From contig NC_054536.1 in assembly GCF_017654505.1 (NCBI RefSeq), forward strand, positions 91,818,970 to 91,882,969: a DNA stretch of 64,000 nucleotides, read 5' to 3'. A program made the translations under genes and the position numbers. The DNA is from Polyodon spathula (lineage: Eukaryota; Chordata; Actinopteri; Acipenseriformes; Polyodontidae). Of the stretch, positions 1 to 11,424 are shown one piece after another. How positions within the stretch are numbered: position 1 is the stretch's first letter; every line of letters starts with the position of its first letter. The notes under the pieces were generated by a model. That model did no database searches, was not told where the DNA came from, and saw nothing but the letters and a program-made list of their open reading frames with translations.

Positions 1-1188
1 TTTCTTATGTTCTTATTTTCCTATCCCTTCAGTGACTGTGTATCTTGACTCTTAAATTATGGTACAGTATGTACAGTACATAGATGTTTGTGTCAGGCAA
101 TCCACCACCTCAGAGAGCAGGAGGGCCAGAGCAATACAACTAACCCATGCTAACCCCATTGATTTAGTAGCAAAGCTTGACTTTTTTTTTTTTTAACTTT
201 TGGTAAACGTGGTGTTTGATGTTCCAAGAGCAAAACCTTTGGTTCTTGTTTGATAAATGCTGATAGTGCCCTTCCTCTTTCTCGTTTCCTATTTGCCACC
301 CTTGTGAAATCTATAAACAAGTCAGCATTAAAAAAAACAGTCAAATGAGAACCCACTGTTTGGTTTGTTGTTTTTTCAGTTTAAGGACACTTCTGGTTTA
401 TTGACATTTTGTCATTCAATATGAATTTGTATTTATTTATTTTTTATCTGACGGCAAACAACACAGTATATATATCCAGTTTACCTATTATAAACGTATT
501 CTGGAAACCCCAACAGAAACCAAGGTCTAGTGTTCCTGGACCCAGTGCCAAAATGTACATATACAGTTCAGTAAATTTAGAAACAATATAGTAAGAAACT
601 ACAGTACCAGACTTAATGGAAATGCTGCATTGAAGCCATAAAGAAGCATTTATATTTAAGAGTAACTGAATCTTATTTTGAGAGCGCATGATTGAACATA
701 TTGATTTCAATTGTACAGTCACTGTTATGGTTGCTACTTAATTTAGTACATTTTTTAAAAATTGATATCTAAATGTTGTTCTCGCTGAGATGAGCTAAAA
801 CATTAAGTATCCAGAACCTTCAATTGTTTTCTGCCTTACCATTATTGAGTAAGTAATATAGTGTCCAGCTTGAAAAAGTAAATTGCAAAGCAAGCAATTT
901 AAGAATGTGTTTTTTATTTTTATTTTTATAAGATTTTGTTATCTGTTATATTTTCCAATAGAAATTTCGAGTTGCTTATACACTACTCTTTAAGTGTTAA
1001 GATTTCTCATCTGGATGTACTGCCCTTAACTTTTATAAAATCTCTAATTACTCCTAGAACTGAAGCCAGGACTATCAAGCTGCATTCTTAAATGCAATCC
1101 AAGTGCAATGCAATCCTAAACAACATACTGTAACCATGTCTGTTAAAATTGAACTGTCAGTAATCAGGGGTTTCTCTTTGTTACCTAG
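1..1188 (+). other. PLCL2: 3' end of PLCL2 intron 1
   Basis: Non-coding AT-rich sequence ending in a pyrimidine-rich tract and the AG acceptor at 1187-1188. The short open frames here show no recognisable protein. I see no regulatory site or mobile element that I can support. PLCL2 exon 1, with the true start codon, lies upstream of the window. Confidence 0.8.
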
Positions 1189-3666
1189 GATGGCTCACGA
1201 CAGCGACGAGAGAGAAAAAAGACGGTTTCCTTCAGCAGCATGCCCACTGAGAAGAAAATCAGCAGTGCTAGTGACTGTATCAATGCCATGGTGGAGGGCT
1301 CGGAACTCAAAAAGGTCCGCTCGAATTCCAGGGTCTACAATAGGTATTTTTTATTAGACGCAGACATGCAGTCGCTGAGGTGGGAGCCGTCAAAAAAGGA
1401 GTCTGAAAAAGCAAAGATTGACATCAAATCTGTTAAAGAGGTGCGGACAGGAAAGAATACTGATATTTTTCGCACCAATGGAGTTTATGATCAAATATCG
1501 GAAGACTGTTCATTTTCAATCATATACGGAGAAAACTATGAATCACTGGACTTGGTAGCCAACTCTACAGACGTGGCGAACATTTGGGTGACAGGGCTGA
1601 GATACCTGATCTCTTACGGGAAACAAACGCTGGACATGATTGAGAGCAGTCAAAACAGCATGCGGACTTCATGGCTGTCCGACCTCTTTTCAGAGACGGA
1701 TGTTAATGGTGCTGAGCAAATTGCTTTAGGAACCGCTGTTCAACTGATCAAAACCTTAAACCTGGGCTTGAAGAATGTCAAGATAGAGCTCAAGTTCAAA
1801 GAATTTCACAAAGCAAAAGACAACATTGTCACTAAGGAGGAGTTCATTGAGGTTTTTCACGAACTTTGCACCAGGCCAGAGATCTACTTTCTCTTGGTTC
1901 AGTTCTCAAGCAATAAAGAGTTTCTGGATGTCAAGGACCTCATGATGTTTCTGGAGGCAGAGCAGGGAATGGCTCAGGTCAACGAGGATACCAGCCTGGA
2001 AATAATACAAAAATACGAGCCGTCAAAAAAAGGCCAGGAGAAGGGCTGGCTGTCTTTGGATGGCTTTACCAAATACCTCATGTCCCACGAGTGCCATATA
2101 TTCGACCCTGAACATAAGAATGTGTGCCAGGACATGCATCAGCCCCTGTCCCACTATTACCTGAATGCATCTCACAATACCTATTTGATAGAAGACCAGT
2201 TCCGGGGCCCTTCTGACATCACAGGATACATACGCGCCCTCAAAATGGGTTGCCGAAGTGTTGAGATGGACGTCTGGGACGGTCCAGACAATGAGCCAGT
2301 AATATACACGGGGCATACCATGATGTCACAGATAGTCTTCCGTAGTGTCATTGACATTATCAACAAATATGCCTTTGTGGCGTCCGAATACCCCTTGATA
2401 ATCTGTTTGGAAAACCACTGCTCCATCAAGCAGCAGAAGGTCATGTTTCAACACCTGAAAAAGATCCTGGGGGATAAACTCTACACCAAGTTGCCTAATG
2501 CAGAGGAAAGCTATCTCCCATCTCCTTATGCTTTAAAAGGTAAAATCCTACTGAAAGCCAAAAAGCTTGCGGCTAACTGCACCAGCCCAGAGGGAGATGT
2601 GACCGATGAAGATGAGGGGGCAGAGATGACTCGGAGCGGAGGTAATGAAGCAGGGGAGCATCCAAACGTGGTTACCCAGAAGAAATTTCTGCTCTCCAAA
2701 GACCTTTCTGACATGGTTAGCCTCTGTAAGTCAGTCACGTTCAAAGACTTCCAGCTGTCTTTTCAGAGTCAGAAATACTGGGAAACCTGCTCTTTCAACG
2801 AAGTGCTTGCAACCGGCTATGCCAATGAACACCCAGGTGATTTTGTCAACTACAACAAAAAGTTTCTTGCAAGGGTCTATCCAAGCCCCATGAGAATAGA
2901 TTCTAGTAACATGAACCCCCAGGATTTCTGGAAGTGTGGCTGTCAGATAGTGGCTATGAATTTTCAGACTCCAGGTTTGATGATGGACCTTAATATCGGC
3001 TGGTTCCGCCAAAATGGCAACTGTGGCTATGTACTCCGGCCCGCCATCATGAGAGAAGAGGTGTCTTATTTCAGTGCCAACACTAAAGATTCTGTTCCTG
3101 GTGTCTCTCCTCAGCTCCTTCACATTAAGATCATCAGTGGGCAGAACTTTCCCAAGCCCAAAGGTTCAGGGTCCAAGGGAGATGTGGTGGATCCTTATGT
3201 TTACGTGGAGATCCATGGGATACCAGCGGACTGCGCTGAGCAAAGGACAAAAACCGTCAATCAGAATGGAGACAATCCCATTTTTGATGAGAGCTTTGAG
3301 TTTCAGATCAACCTGCCGGAGTTGGCCATGGTGCGCTTTGTAGTGCTGGATGACGATTACATTGGGGATGAGTTTATTGGACAGTATACCATTCCTTTCG
3401 AGTGCTTGCAGCCTGGCTTTCGCCACGTTCCCCTGCAGTCTCTAACAGGGGAGATGTTGCCCCATGCCTGGATTTTTGTGCATGTGGCCATCACCAACCG
3501 CAGGGGAGGGGGGAAGCCACACAAACGGGGGCTGTCTGTGAGGAAGGGGAAGAAGTCCAGAGAGTATGCCACCATGAGGATATTGGTGATTAAAGCAGTG
3601 GACGAGGTCTTCAAGAATGCATTGCAGCCTTTAAGAGAAGCCACAGATCTAAGAGAGAACATGCAG
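1189..3666 (+). CDS. PLCL2: PLCL2 large exon (exon 2 by human numbering): PH, EF-hand-like, X, Y and C2 domains
   Basis: Inactive phospholipase C-like protein 2 (PRIP-2), a cytosolic and membrane scaffold that binds inositol phosphates, protein phosphatases and GABA-A receptor partners rather than cleaving PIP2. The exon opens after the AG at 1187-1188 and closes at the GTAAGC donor at 3667, phase 0. Counting from the first in-frame Met (1240): PH domain about 10-120, EF-hand-like region 130-295, X box 298-440, acidic linker with GDVTDEDEG near 452-460, Y box 489-605, C2 domain 625-750. Catalytic positions His312, Glu342, Asp344 and Glu391 are kept, but the second catalytic His is Thr357 (VIYTGHT), the known PLC-L inactivating change. 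In-frame codons before Met1240 encode RKKTVSF (1213-1233), so 1240 is not the start; translation begins in exon 1. The sequence follows PLCL2 rather than PLCL1 (for example [20 protein letters not shown]). Confidence 0.97.
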
Positions 3667-3722
3667 GTAAGCTGTTAACTTCTATATACTAACCAGGGCT
3701 GTCAGTATACATCATAAAGTAA

Positions 3723-3724
<2 letters not shown>

Positions 3725-3768
<44 letters not shown>
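3725..3768. repeat. (TG)22 microsatellite
   Basis: A pure TG dinucleotide run starting 59 bases downstream of the PLCL2 exon 2 donor. Confidence 0.98.
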
Positions 3769-3769
<1 letters not shown>

Positions 3770-3874
3770 TTTAAATGCTAACACCTGCATAGCATTTAAA
3801 CATTTATAAAAATGTACCAAAAGCACATCCCTAGTATGGTATGTTAAATGACTACCAATAGTGCTGTAATATGA

Positions 3875-4535
3875 CTATGTCCTCGCATAACTTTATTTTG
3901 TATGGGATTCCAGATGTTCAATGGCATAATACAGTCTTTTGCAAAGGAGGAATGGGTGATGGGCCGACATTAGCATTCATAGTAACATGGATGACCCAAT
4001 GATATTGTCACCTGCAAAAATGGAAGTGTATGAGGTACACTGTTATGAAACTGTGTTTACATGGGCAAGTGGAATGTGCTGTGTCGTCATCTAAGAGTTT
4101 TTCAGTGTGTCATACTGGATGAGCAACAGAATAGTTTAATGGGAGGGATGGCTTCACCGTCACAGTTGGGCTGTATACACTGTGCTGTAACACCACTATG
4201 CTCTGTATTCTCCAGTGTTTTGGCAGATAGCACAGACATGCGTTCTGTAAATATCCATCCTTTATGCAGTGCGCCTTTACCGACAACCTCGGCAGCCTCC
4301 CAGTAGATCTCTAGGGAGCACTTAAAGGTCATACACCTAGTGGACCATGGTGATGGATTTTTCTTGTGTTGTCTGCAGAGAGTTGTATGTTGTTCATCTT
4401 AACTGATGATGGATGGCTGTCTGTGGTTGCTTGCCCCTTCCACTGCTGTAGGTGGGAGGGAAGGCAGAGTTAGGGTTAAAAACTCTAAGATCGCATTTCC
4501 CTACTTTTGACATTTTAATATCAACCCTAACTTAA
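3875..4535 (+). repeat. Unclassified interspersed repeat, copy A
   Basis: About 3875-4400 closely matches 58380-58870 on the same strand (shared blocks such as GATATTGTCACCTGCAAAAA and GAGCAACAGAATAGTTTAAT). The right part, 4327-4531, also matches the reverse complement of about 57905-58095. A family whose right end occurs inverted at the left of another copy suggests a DNA element with long terminal inverted repeats, of which this copy has lost its left end. I recognise no transposase. Confidence 0.7.
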
Positions 4536-4579
4536 TAATTAACAAAACTGTTAACAAAATTTTTTTGCAAATAGTATAT

Positions 4580-5676
4580 CATAGGTGGCCAAACCGCGGA
4601 TCGCAAACTGCATGCAGCTCTTTTTGCAATTCAAGTGCGGCTCCCGGTGAAATTCTGGCTGACTCACACTTTGCGGCTCGAATGAACTGAAGAACGAATA
4701 ATAAACAAAAATGAAGAGATAGAAATTAAAAATAAACACAACTTTTATTATTTGTGTTCTCTGTATTCATTCTCTGAATTATTCTTTCTAGCTTTCACTG
4801 AAAACAGTGGTAAACCTGTGTCTCATCTGCAACAAATCATACACACTGTAGCCTGTGCGAGGGGAGCAACCTCAACACCATGAACACACATTTTATCTGA
4901 ATATCCTCCTGGGCCAGGCTTTAGGCAGGGCTGCTTTCGGAGTTCAGTAAAGAAACTGGTTTAACGACTCAAGCGAGTATGGCAAGCATGGGATATATCG
5001 CTCATGGAAACGTCCGCATTCAGATGAATGAATCTTTTTATATAGCTGGAGTGTAGGCGCTAGACTAGAGAATGCATGTTTATATGTTATATTGCAGGTC
5101 TGTAGTTTAATATCATATTTACTTATCTTGCATCTCGTCATGAGCAGGTAATGTAATCCCTTTCAAAATAAATACAGTGCATTTCTCATCCACAAAGCTC
5201 AACGCACGCAGCAGTCATACAAAAAAAAAGCGTCTTCAGATCGTCAAGGGAAGAGCTTGTCAAAAAGAATCCTTACAAAAATGTGTGTTATGTCGTGTTT
5301 TTGGTGAAATCGTGTCAGTTATTGTATTTTGCTTCATAATAACTGAATATATTTTATTTAAATTGCATATTACATGCAGTATAAACAGAATTAATAGATA
5401 AACACTAGTGTGTTACATTTAAAATTAAATACACTGTAGCTCTACAGTAAAATACAAATTACACAAACTGTGCAGGCAATGTTCTATCACTTGTTCTTGT
5501 GTATTTTGCTGCCATCAAGAGATAGCCTAACAGCTACTGTACTGCACAACAGTGCTAGTATTTAAAATGTCTTGCTCTTTCACACATTTCACGTTCACAG
5601 TGCGTGTCTTACGGATCTCGACCATATGGAAATTTTGGCATGTGGCTCGCAGGGTCAGGAAGTTTGACCACCCCTG
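4580..5676. mobile_element. hAT-like non-autonomous DNA transposon
   Basis: The left end CATAGGTGGCCAAACC and the reverse complement of the right end, CAGGGGTGGTCAAACTTCC, form an imperfect inverted repeat of the CAGGGGTGG(C/T)CAAAC type common in hAT/Charlie elements. The 1.1-kb interior has no transposase reading frame. The flanking octamers do not match well, so the insertion is old or the ends are off by a few bases. Confidence 0.6.
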
Positions 5677-5838
5677 TTCTAAGCAAAGAAACCCTAAATA
5701 AGCAAATGACATTTTAACACCGTGAATTGCATTTTTAAACTGGTTGTCCACAAACAAAACTGATTGTCTACAGCACAAAGTAATACAAAAATATATATGA
5801 ATGGCTTCCCATGTACCTGCGTGAACCTCTCAGAACTA

Positions 5839-5913
5839 CATTTCCCATCATCCTCCTGCTCACTGGTAAATCCATCTCAGTTACATATGTGAGCAGGAGG
5901 ATGATGGGAAATG
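5839..5913. repeat. Perfect 25-bp inverted repeat with 25-base loop
   Basis: Arm 5839-5863 (CATTTCCCATCATCCTCCTG...) is exactly complementary to arm 5889-5913. The left arm with its flank reads ACTACATTTCCCATCATCC, similar to the ACTACAATTCCCA core of ZNF143-type sites. It may be a miniature transposon or a relic of a bidirectional element. No target-site duplication was found. Confidence 0.8.
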
Positions 5914-6206
5914 ATTAATCGTTCATAGTGGGATAGTGATTATTCTTTTTATGCTTTACATGTGAGCTTACTGTGAGAACAAGAAGCTTATACAATAACT
6001 TGTTTTGTAACTTGGACATTTATCATGTAGTTCATGTAAACAATATCAATAATTTCTTAGCAAAATGTACAGTATTGTATAGGGTTCAATTGTAGTAAAT
6101 GTCAGGTAACTATATTTACAGTAGGTTCCATTCTAAAAATCATTAATTAAAAATAATCCAATGTGATTAACTGCAGAAGTCTCAAGATTATACAGCTGCA
6201 CTCCTC

Positions 6207-6208
<2 letters not shown>

Positions 6209-6269
<61 letters not shown>
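6209..6269. repeat. (AT)n microsatellite
   Basis: About 60 bases of AT dinucleotides directly before the end of a Tc1-like element, whose TA target lies in the tract's flank. Confidence 0.95.
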
Positions 6270-6277
<8 letters not shown>

Positions 6278-6279
6278 TA

Positions 6280-6962
6280 CAGCTCTGGAAAAAATTGAGA
6301 CCACTGCAAAATTATCAGTTTCTCTGGTTTTACTATTTATAGGTATGTGTTTGGGTAAAATGAACATTTTTGTTTTATTCTATAAACTGCTGACAACATT
6401 TCTCCCAAATGCCAAATAAAAATATTGTCATTTAGAGCATTTATTTGCAGAAAATGACAACTGGTCAAAATAACAAAAAAGATGCAGTGTTGTCAGACCT
6501 CGAATAATGCAAAGAAAATAAGTTCATGTTCATTTTTAAACAACACAATACTAATGTTTTTTAACTTAGCAAGAGTTCAGAAATCAATATTTGTTGGAAT
6601 AACCCTGATTTTCAATCACAGCTTTCATGCGTCTTGGCATGCTCTCCACCAGACTTTCACATTGATGATGGTGACTCTATGCCATTCCTTGCGCAAAAAT
6701 TCAAGCAGCTCTGCTTTGTTTGATGGCTTGTGACCTCTCCAGGTCTCCGTCTGACCATTGGACGACCAGGTGTTGGGCAAAGCTGAAAATTGGACTCATC
6801 TGGAAGTGCTTCAGCAAGGCTGGAATCGGGCAGATTTGTCTTTGTGAAGGATGCATGAATCAAGCCAAGTACAAGGTTGTCCTGGAAGAAAACTTGCTTC
6901 CTTCTGCTCTGACAATGTTCCCCAACTCGGAGGATTGGTTTTTCCAGCAGGACAATGCTACT
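6280..6962 (-). mobile_element. Rearranged Tc1-like element fragment
   Basis: Same family as the element at 36375-37713. Positions 6280-6735 match that element's 3' end in reverse (37713 back to about 37258, starting with CAGCTCTGGAAAAA). Positions 6737-6801 match 36905 back to 36841. Then 6802-6962 match 36965-37128 in forward orientation. The copy is therefore truncated, internally deleted and partly inverted, and the transposase is not expressible. The chimeric reading frame around 6720-7037 comes from these pieces. Confidence 0.88.
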
Positions 6963-8483
6963 TTATTAGAAGCATTAGAATTAATCTATACCAAATCACA
7001 GTTTTATTTACAAAGAAGGAAAACATGTTTTTGCTGATGCATTTGGATGACACAGTATAGGTTACCTTCATTGTAAATAAAAAAAACATGATTTGGTATA
7101 ATTTAATGATAACGCTATTAATAATAACTGAACCATGATTATAGCTGCAGTTTTTCAGTATTCTGTAAATATTTCATCTAATAGTTAAAAAGTACAATGT
7201 AGGGCTGTAGGGGCTTGTTTTAAAAAAATATCGGCACGGATAGTATACAAACCAATAGAATACCGTGTGTGTGTTTAATAGAGAGAGAGAATACATGCAT
7301 GTCTCCAGTCATGTGGGTTTCATGATCATGTCGCCTTAAGTTCTAGTTAAAATTGTAGCTATTTATTACTGTCATAGCCTTATCTTTTTGCCTATTGATC
7401 CTCCCCATTGCTACTGTACTTTATGCTTCCCTTCCTGCAGTGTCATTGGGCAGTGTGTTCCGTGTTTACGATTACAAATTGTTAAAACAAATCACATTCA
7501 TAACCACAAGTATATACAAGTCTAAATAGGTAGTCTGTGTATCGTTGGTGTCACAGCCACGGTCTATTAAATTTCTGTTTCAAGGTGTTAGTCTTTCGTT
7601 AATTAAAACCCTCCTTTTCCTTGTGCAAATTAACTCCTGATAAATTATGACAATTAACACTGATGTGTTTGTAAATTCCCACGCAATCAAAATAAATAGT
7701 CGCAAGAAGCGCTACTCATTAAGATATTAACATTAGTTCTTAAATCAACATCATTTCGGTTGATTTATTAACGAGATAGGCATAACAACCTTTTCAAAAT
7801 GCATACAATCAATGCTACATACTGATTTATTGACTAACACTGGAGTTCTCATTTACGAACTTTGGAAAATCCTGCCCACTGTAGTTTTAATATAGTAGGG
7901 TTGTCTTTGTTGAGGTACTTGCGGCTGAAAGCAGGATCCTTAAGAAAATATCTCCAGAGTAGATACAAATGGGACCCTGTAGCTGAGAACGTGTTACAAA
8001 CAAAAATACAAACAAAATAGCCTCCTGTTTGTAAATTATCTTCTATTTTTCTTCAAAAGAAGAGCCATTCTTATAATGTACCTGAATATGATCAAATTGC
8101 CTTTGACCTTATTTTTCTCTATATGCGGAATGTTTGAGACAAATTAACATTAGTATATTTTAAAGCTTATTTCAAGGGCTTTCCAACCGAAAATAATTAC
8201 TTGGCAAGTCATTGATGTCAGGGGTCTAGGCTTTGGTCCATTGGAGCTGCAATAATCTGTTTCCCAAAATGTTCTTGTAATCTACTGAGTTAAGTATGTT
8301 CCTGTGTCAGCAAGAAGGGCAGGTGGAGCATGCCTTCTATTACTTGCACTTGTCACATTGTCAGTGTTCTTGGATTGCTTTTCATTCTGAGGATTTCCAG
8401 CAATTCTAATAACTTGGTTGAGCATTGTAGTGTTGATTTAATAATGAGGTACTTTACTTTTTGTCCCTGTTTTTTTTATTTAG

Positions 8484-8687
8484 AATGCGATTGTGCCATT
8501 TAAAGAGTTGTGTGGACTGTCGGCTGTGGCTAATCTAATGCAGTGTATTCTGGCACTGTCAACGCTGTTCATGAGTGGAGACAATACTCCCTATGTGCTA
8601 TTCAACCTCAAGGGCCAGTTCCCTACCATGGAGCCTCAGGGGTTGATCCCAGAGATGCTGAAGAAGACTGTGTCTGCCTATGATGCT
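8484..8687 (+). CDS. PLCL2: PLCL2 exon 3
   Basis: 204 bases, 68 codons, phase 0 at both ends, between the TTTAG acceptor (AG 8482-8483) and a GTAAGT donor at 8688. It encodes NAIVPFKELCGLSAVANLMQ and continues to the SAYDA end, joining directly to the preceding ENMQ. This is the conserved C-terminal segment after the C2 domain, where human PLCL2 reads NAVVSFKELCGLSSVANLMQ (recalled). No frameshift or stop. Confidence 0.96.
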
Positions 8688-9255
8688 GTAAGTAAGACAA
8701 TAAACTGTAATACCTGAATATCCTGTATGATCTGCATTATAATTACTTTCCTTTCTTAACATAAACACAAATCTTCTTTTTTTTTAGACTAGCTTGACTG
8801 TTAACTTACTTAGTTTGAAAGAAATACAAATAAAATCAAGGGTTAGCAATCATGTCTTCCTTTGGTAACCTAGTAGAGGTGAATGACCCCTTAACTGGAC
8901 TTTGTCAGTGAATTAAAACAAATAGCAAGAAGCAGCCTGTCTTTGTTAGAAAGCACATTCACTGAAGGAAGGCATCCAGAAGTGCAGAACAGACTGGTAA
9001 CATTAGGCATTGTGCTGCTGTCTGGCTGCCTCAGTGACGGGGTGTGTTATTAACATGCAGTTGATACCTGCTGAAAGTATTAATACTCAAGACCTTTATG
9101 AAATATGTTTTAAGAGGTAGTGCATCTTGCTGCTTGAAATACACCAAAGACAGAATGAGAGTTTCGAGCTTCTAAATAAAAATTCCCTGTAGTTTAGCCT
9201 GAAGGATATCGGGTACCATTTCCGATTTCAGTGGAGGGGTAAATATTCAGCTTTT

Positions 9256-9259
<4 letters not shown>

Positions 9260-9296
<37 letters not shown>
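9260..9296. repeat. (ATA)n microsatellite
   Basis: A pure AAT/ATA trinucleotide run of about 37 bases. Confidence 0.95.
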
Positions 9297-9297
<1 letters not shown>

Positions 9298-10098
9298 CAA
9301 GAAGACACTGCTATACCATAACTTTGGACAGGTTCAGCTGTGCATACTAACATATAACACAGGACAGAAAAAAAATAAATGAATAAATAAATGGATTGCG
9401 ATTTTGAGCAAAGTATATTTTTGAGGTGTACATGGCTGTCTGTTGTTCGTCCTTGATACTATCCTGAGGGAATGGTTTGTAAACTAGCGCACAAAGCACT
9501 TCTCCCACCACTGAGAGGAAGAAGCTTAAGTGGGTGGATTGTGGGATTTGTAGTCACAGAGTGGGAAAAACATACGATAGAAGGAGTTTCACAAACTATA
9601 CATTTTAAACCTAGTATCGTTTCTAAATGCCGTCTTTGCTCTGAGGTACATAATAGAAACAATATGTTATAGTTCAGTAAGTTTTTTAAATACAGAATAA
9701 TTTCTTGTATAAGGAATGAATGCAAGATCTCTGATCTACTCGGAGGGCAGCACTGTTCTGGTCAGATTTTCTATAACAAAGGAAAACAAATACATTTTTA
9801 AATAATGGTATTCTGGAATAAGAAGGCAAACCTATAATTATAAATGGAGGAGGAGTTTTTAGTAAGGAAGTGATTTATGTAGAGCACACTTAGTCTGATT
9901 TGATGGCAGTATTTGGAGCTAATAAGATGTACTGCACATCATTTTATTGTGTGCAAGAGTCAATGGAGGTCATTTTAACTGCAATGAAATACAATTAAAT
10001 AATTAAGTTTTGCTGCTCAAGAAGGTGTAAAATTGCCGTTCTCAGTATTGCACTGCATTTTTTAATATTTCATTCATGTAACATATTGCAACCTTCAA

Positions 10099-10168
10099 AT
10101 TTTTTAACCCCCCCCATGTATATTTCTTAACCCCCCCATGTATATTTTTTAACCCCCTCCTTGTATAT
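10099..10168. repeat. Three-copy 23-bp tandem repeat
   Basis: Three consecutive units of the form AACCCCCCC-ATGTATATTTTT, with small changes in the C run and T run. Confidence 0.8.
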
Positions 10169-10750
10169 ATTGTCACCATTTTATTTTCTCTTTTGCCGAT
10201 TTTATATTGGGATTTTCCTAGCAAAATCCCCATCAAATTAATTGAGAATTGAGTTCTGAAGCACAAATCATATAGTTGGTATGTTCACAAGATAAATGGA
10301 CCAAAAATGTAGCACTATGTATTTGAATTGAATCAACAGTTAGGAGAGCAATTCTAATTCTGGCCCTAAATCCCTCTTCCTGGTCCTGCATAACTACATT
10401 GGATGCACAGTATTGCTCCATTGATGTATTTGTGGAAGCGCTGCAGTGTGATGCTGTGCAGTCTGCAGTTGTTATAATAAACTTAATTGTAATAAATCAC
10501 TACTGTATGTAGGACATGCATGTAGTTTAGTTTTCAAACACAGCATTGTCTTGATAGTGTATTAATATATAAAACAAATTTATGTGCTGTCGGATTTGCA
10601 AAACCATGAAACGCTTAAGCTGCTGAACTCTGAACGCTGTTGTCTGTTTTTTGTATGCAGATCAGAGTCTGATTCTATTATTGCAAACATTTTAGAAACG
10701 TGTGTTTTAACCTAGAGTTGGACATTGTTTTGTGAAAATTCTGATGTATA

Positions 10751-11424
10751 CAGTAGACGCCGGTTATTAGCAACCCTGATAACAACTTTTTGTTATTAAC
10801 AACATTTTCCCAGGAAACAATCCCGTCCCATAGACTTTAATGTTAATGCAATTCTGATATTAGCAACTGCACGCTGCTTGTTGACAGCTTTATTAGTAGT
10901 TGCCAGTGCTACAGAGCACACTTGCATGATTTATGCGCATCCTTCTTGCAACTTTTATAACACTGACTTCGCAACTTTCTGGCACACTGAGGCAGAATCG
11001 TGGCTTTCAAACTGGCTACGAAGCAGCACGCAAAATTGAGATGGATTTACAGCGGGAGGTGGTACATTGTAAAAAGCAGACAACGTTGGACATTTTCTTA
11101 TTTTAAGATTGTGTTCTTTATGTTTGCTTTACTCATTGTAAGGACAATTGTAGTACACCGTTGTGCAGAACTATTTAAGCCTGCTCCCTTTTTGTTTGTT
11201 TTACACACGCGTGAAGTAAACCGTTCTATGTTTGGGTATTTTGTGTTTCTCATGTTCATTTTTGAACACTGTAACATTTAAAACACATGTATTTGCACAA
11301 CTACTGTATTGTTGTCCCATATAAATTCACTTGAAAACGGGGGGCTTTTCGCTTATTGGCAACTTTCAGTTAATGAAGACTTTTTGCTGGGAATCGAGAG
11401 GTTGTTAATAAGCGGCATCTACTG
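10751..11424. mobile_element. Tigger/pogo-like non-autonomous DNA transposon
   Basis: The left end CAGTAGACGCCGGTTATTAG and the reverse complement of the right end CAGTAGATGCCGCTTATTAA form an inverted repeat of about 27 bases, and both ends are flanked by TA (10749-10750 and 11425-11426). TA target duplication and a CAGTA... terminus fit the Tc1/mariner superfamily, Tigger/pogo branch. At 674 bp, without a recognisable transposase, it is a deletion derivative. The short open frame at 11000-11281 is not a known protein. Confidence 0.78.

Larger units (their letters stand above)
3667..8483 (+). other. PLCL2: PLCL2 intron 2
   Basis: A 4.8-kb intron with GTAAGC donor and TTTAG acceptor. It contains a (TG)22 tract, an unclassified interspersed repeat, a hAT-like element, a perfect 25-bp inverted repeat, an AT microsatellite and a rearranged Tc1 fragment, all listed separately. 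From about 6965 to 8483 I see only unique-looking AT-rich sequence and the polypyrimidine tract before the acceptor. Confidence 0.9.

Noticed and set aside
1240..1242. ATG at 1240 as the PLCL2 start codon
   Set aside because: In-frame coding sequence continues upstream to the splice acceptor at 1188 with the conserved KKTVSF motif, so the start is in exon 1 outside the window.
10999..11281. 93-codon open frame inside the Tigger-like element
   Set aside because: No similarity to pogo/Tigger transposase; probably chance within a deletion derivative.
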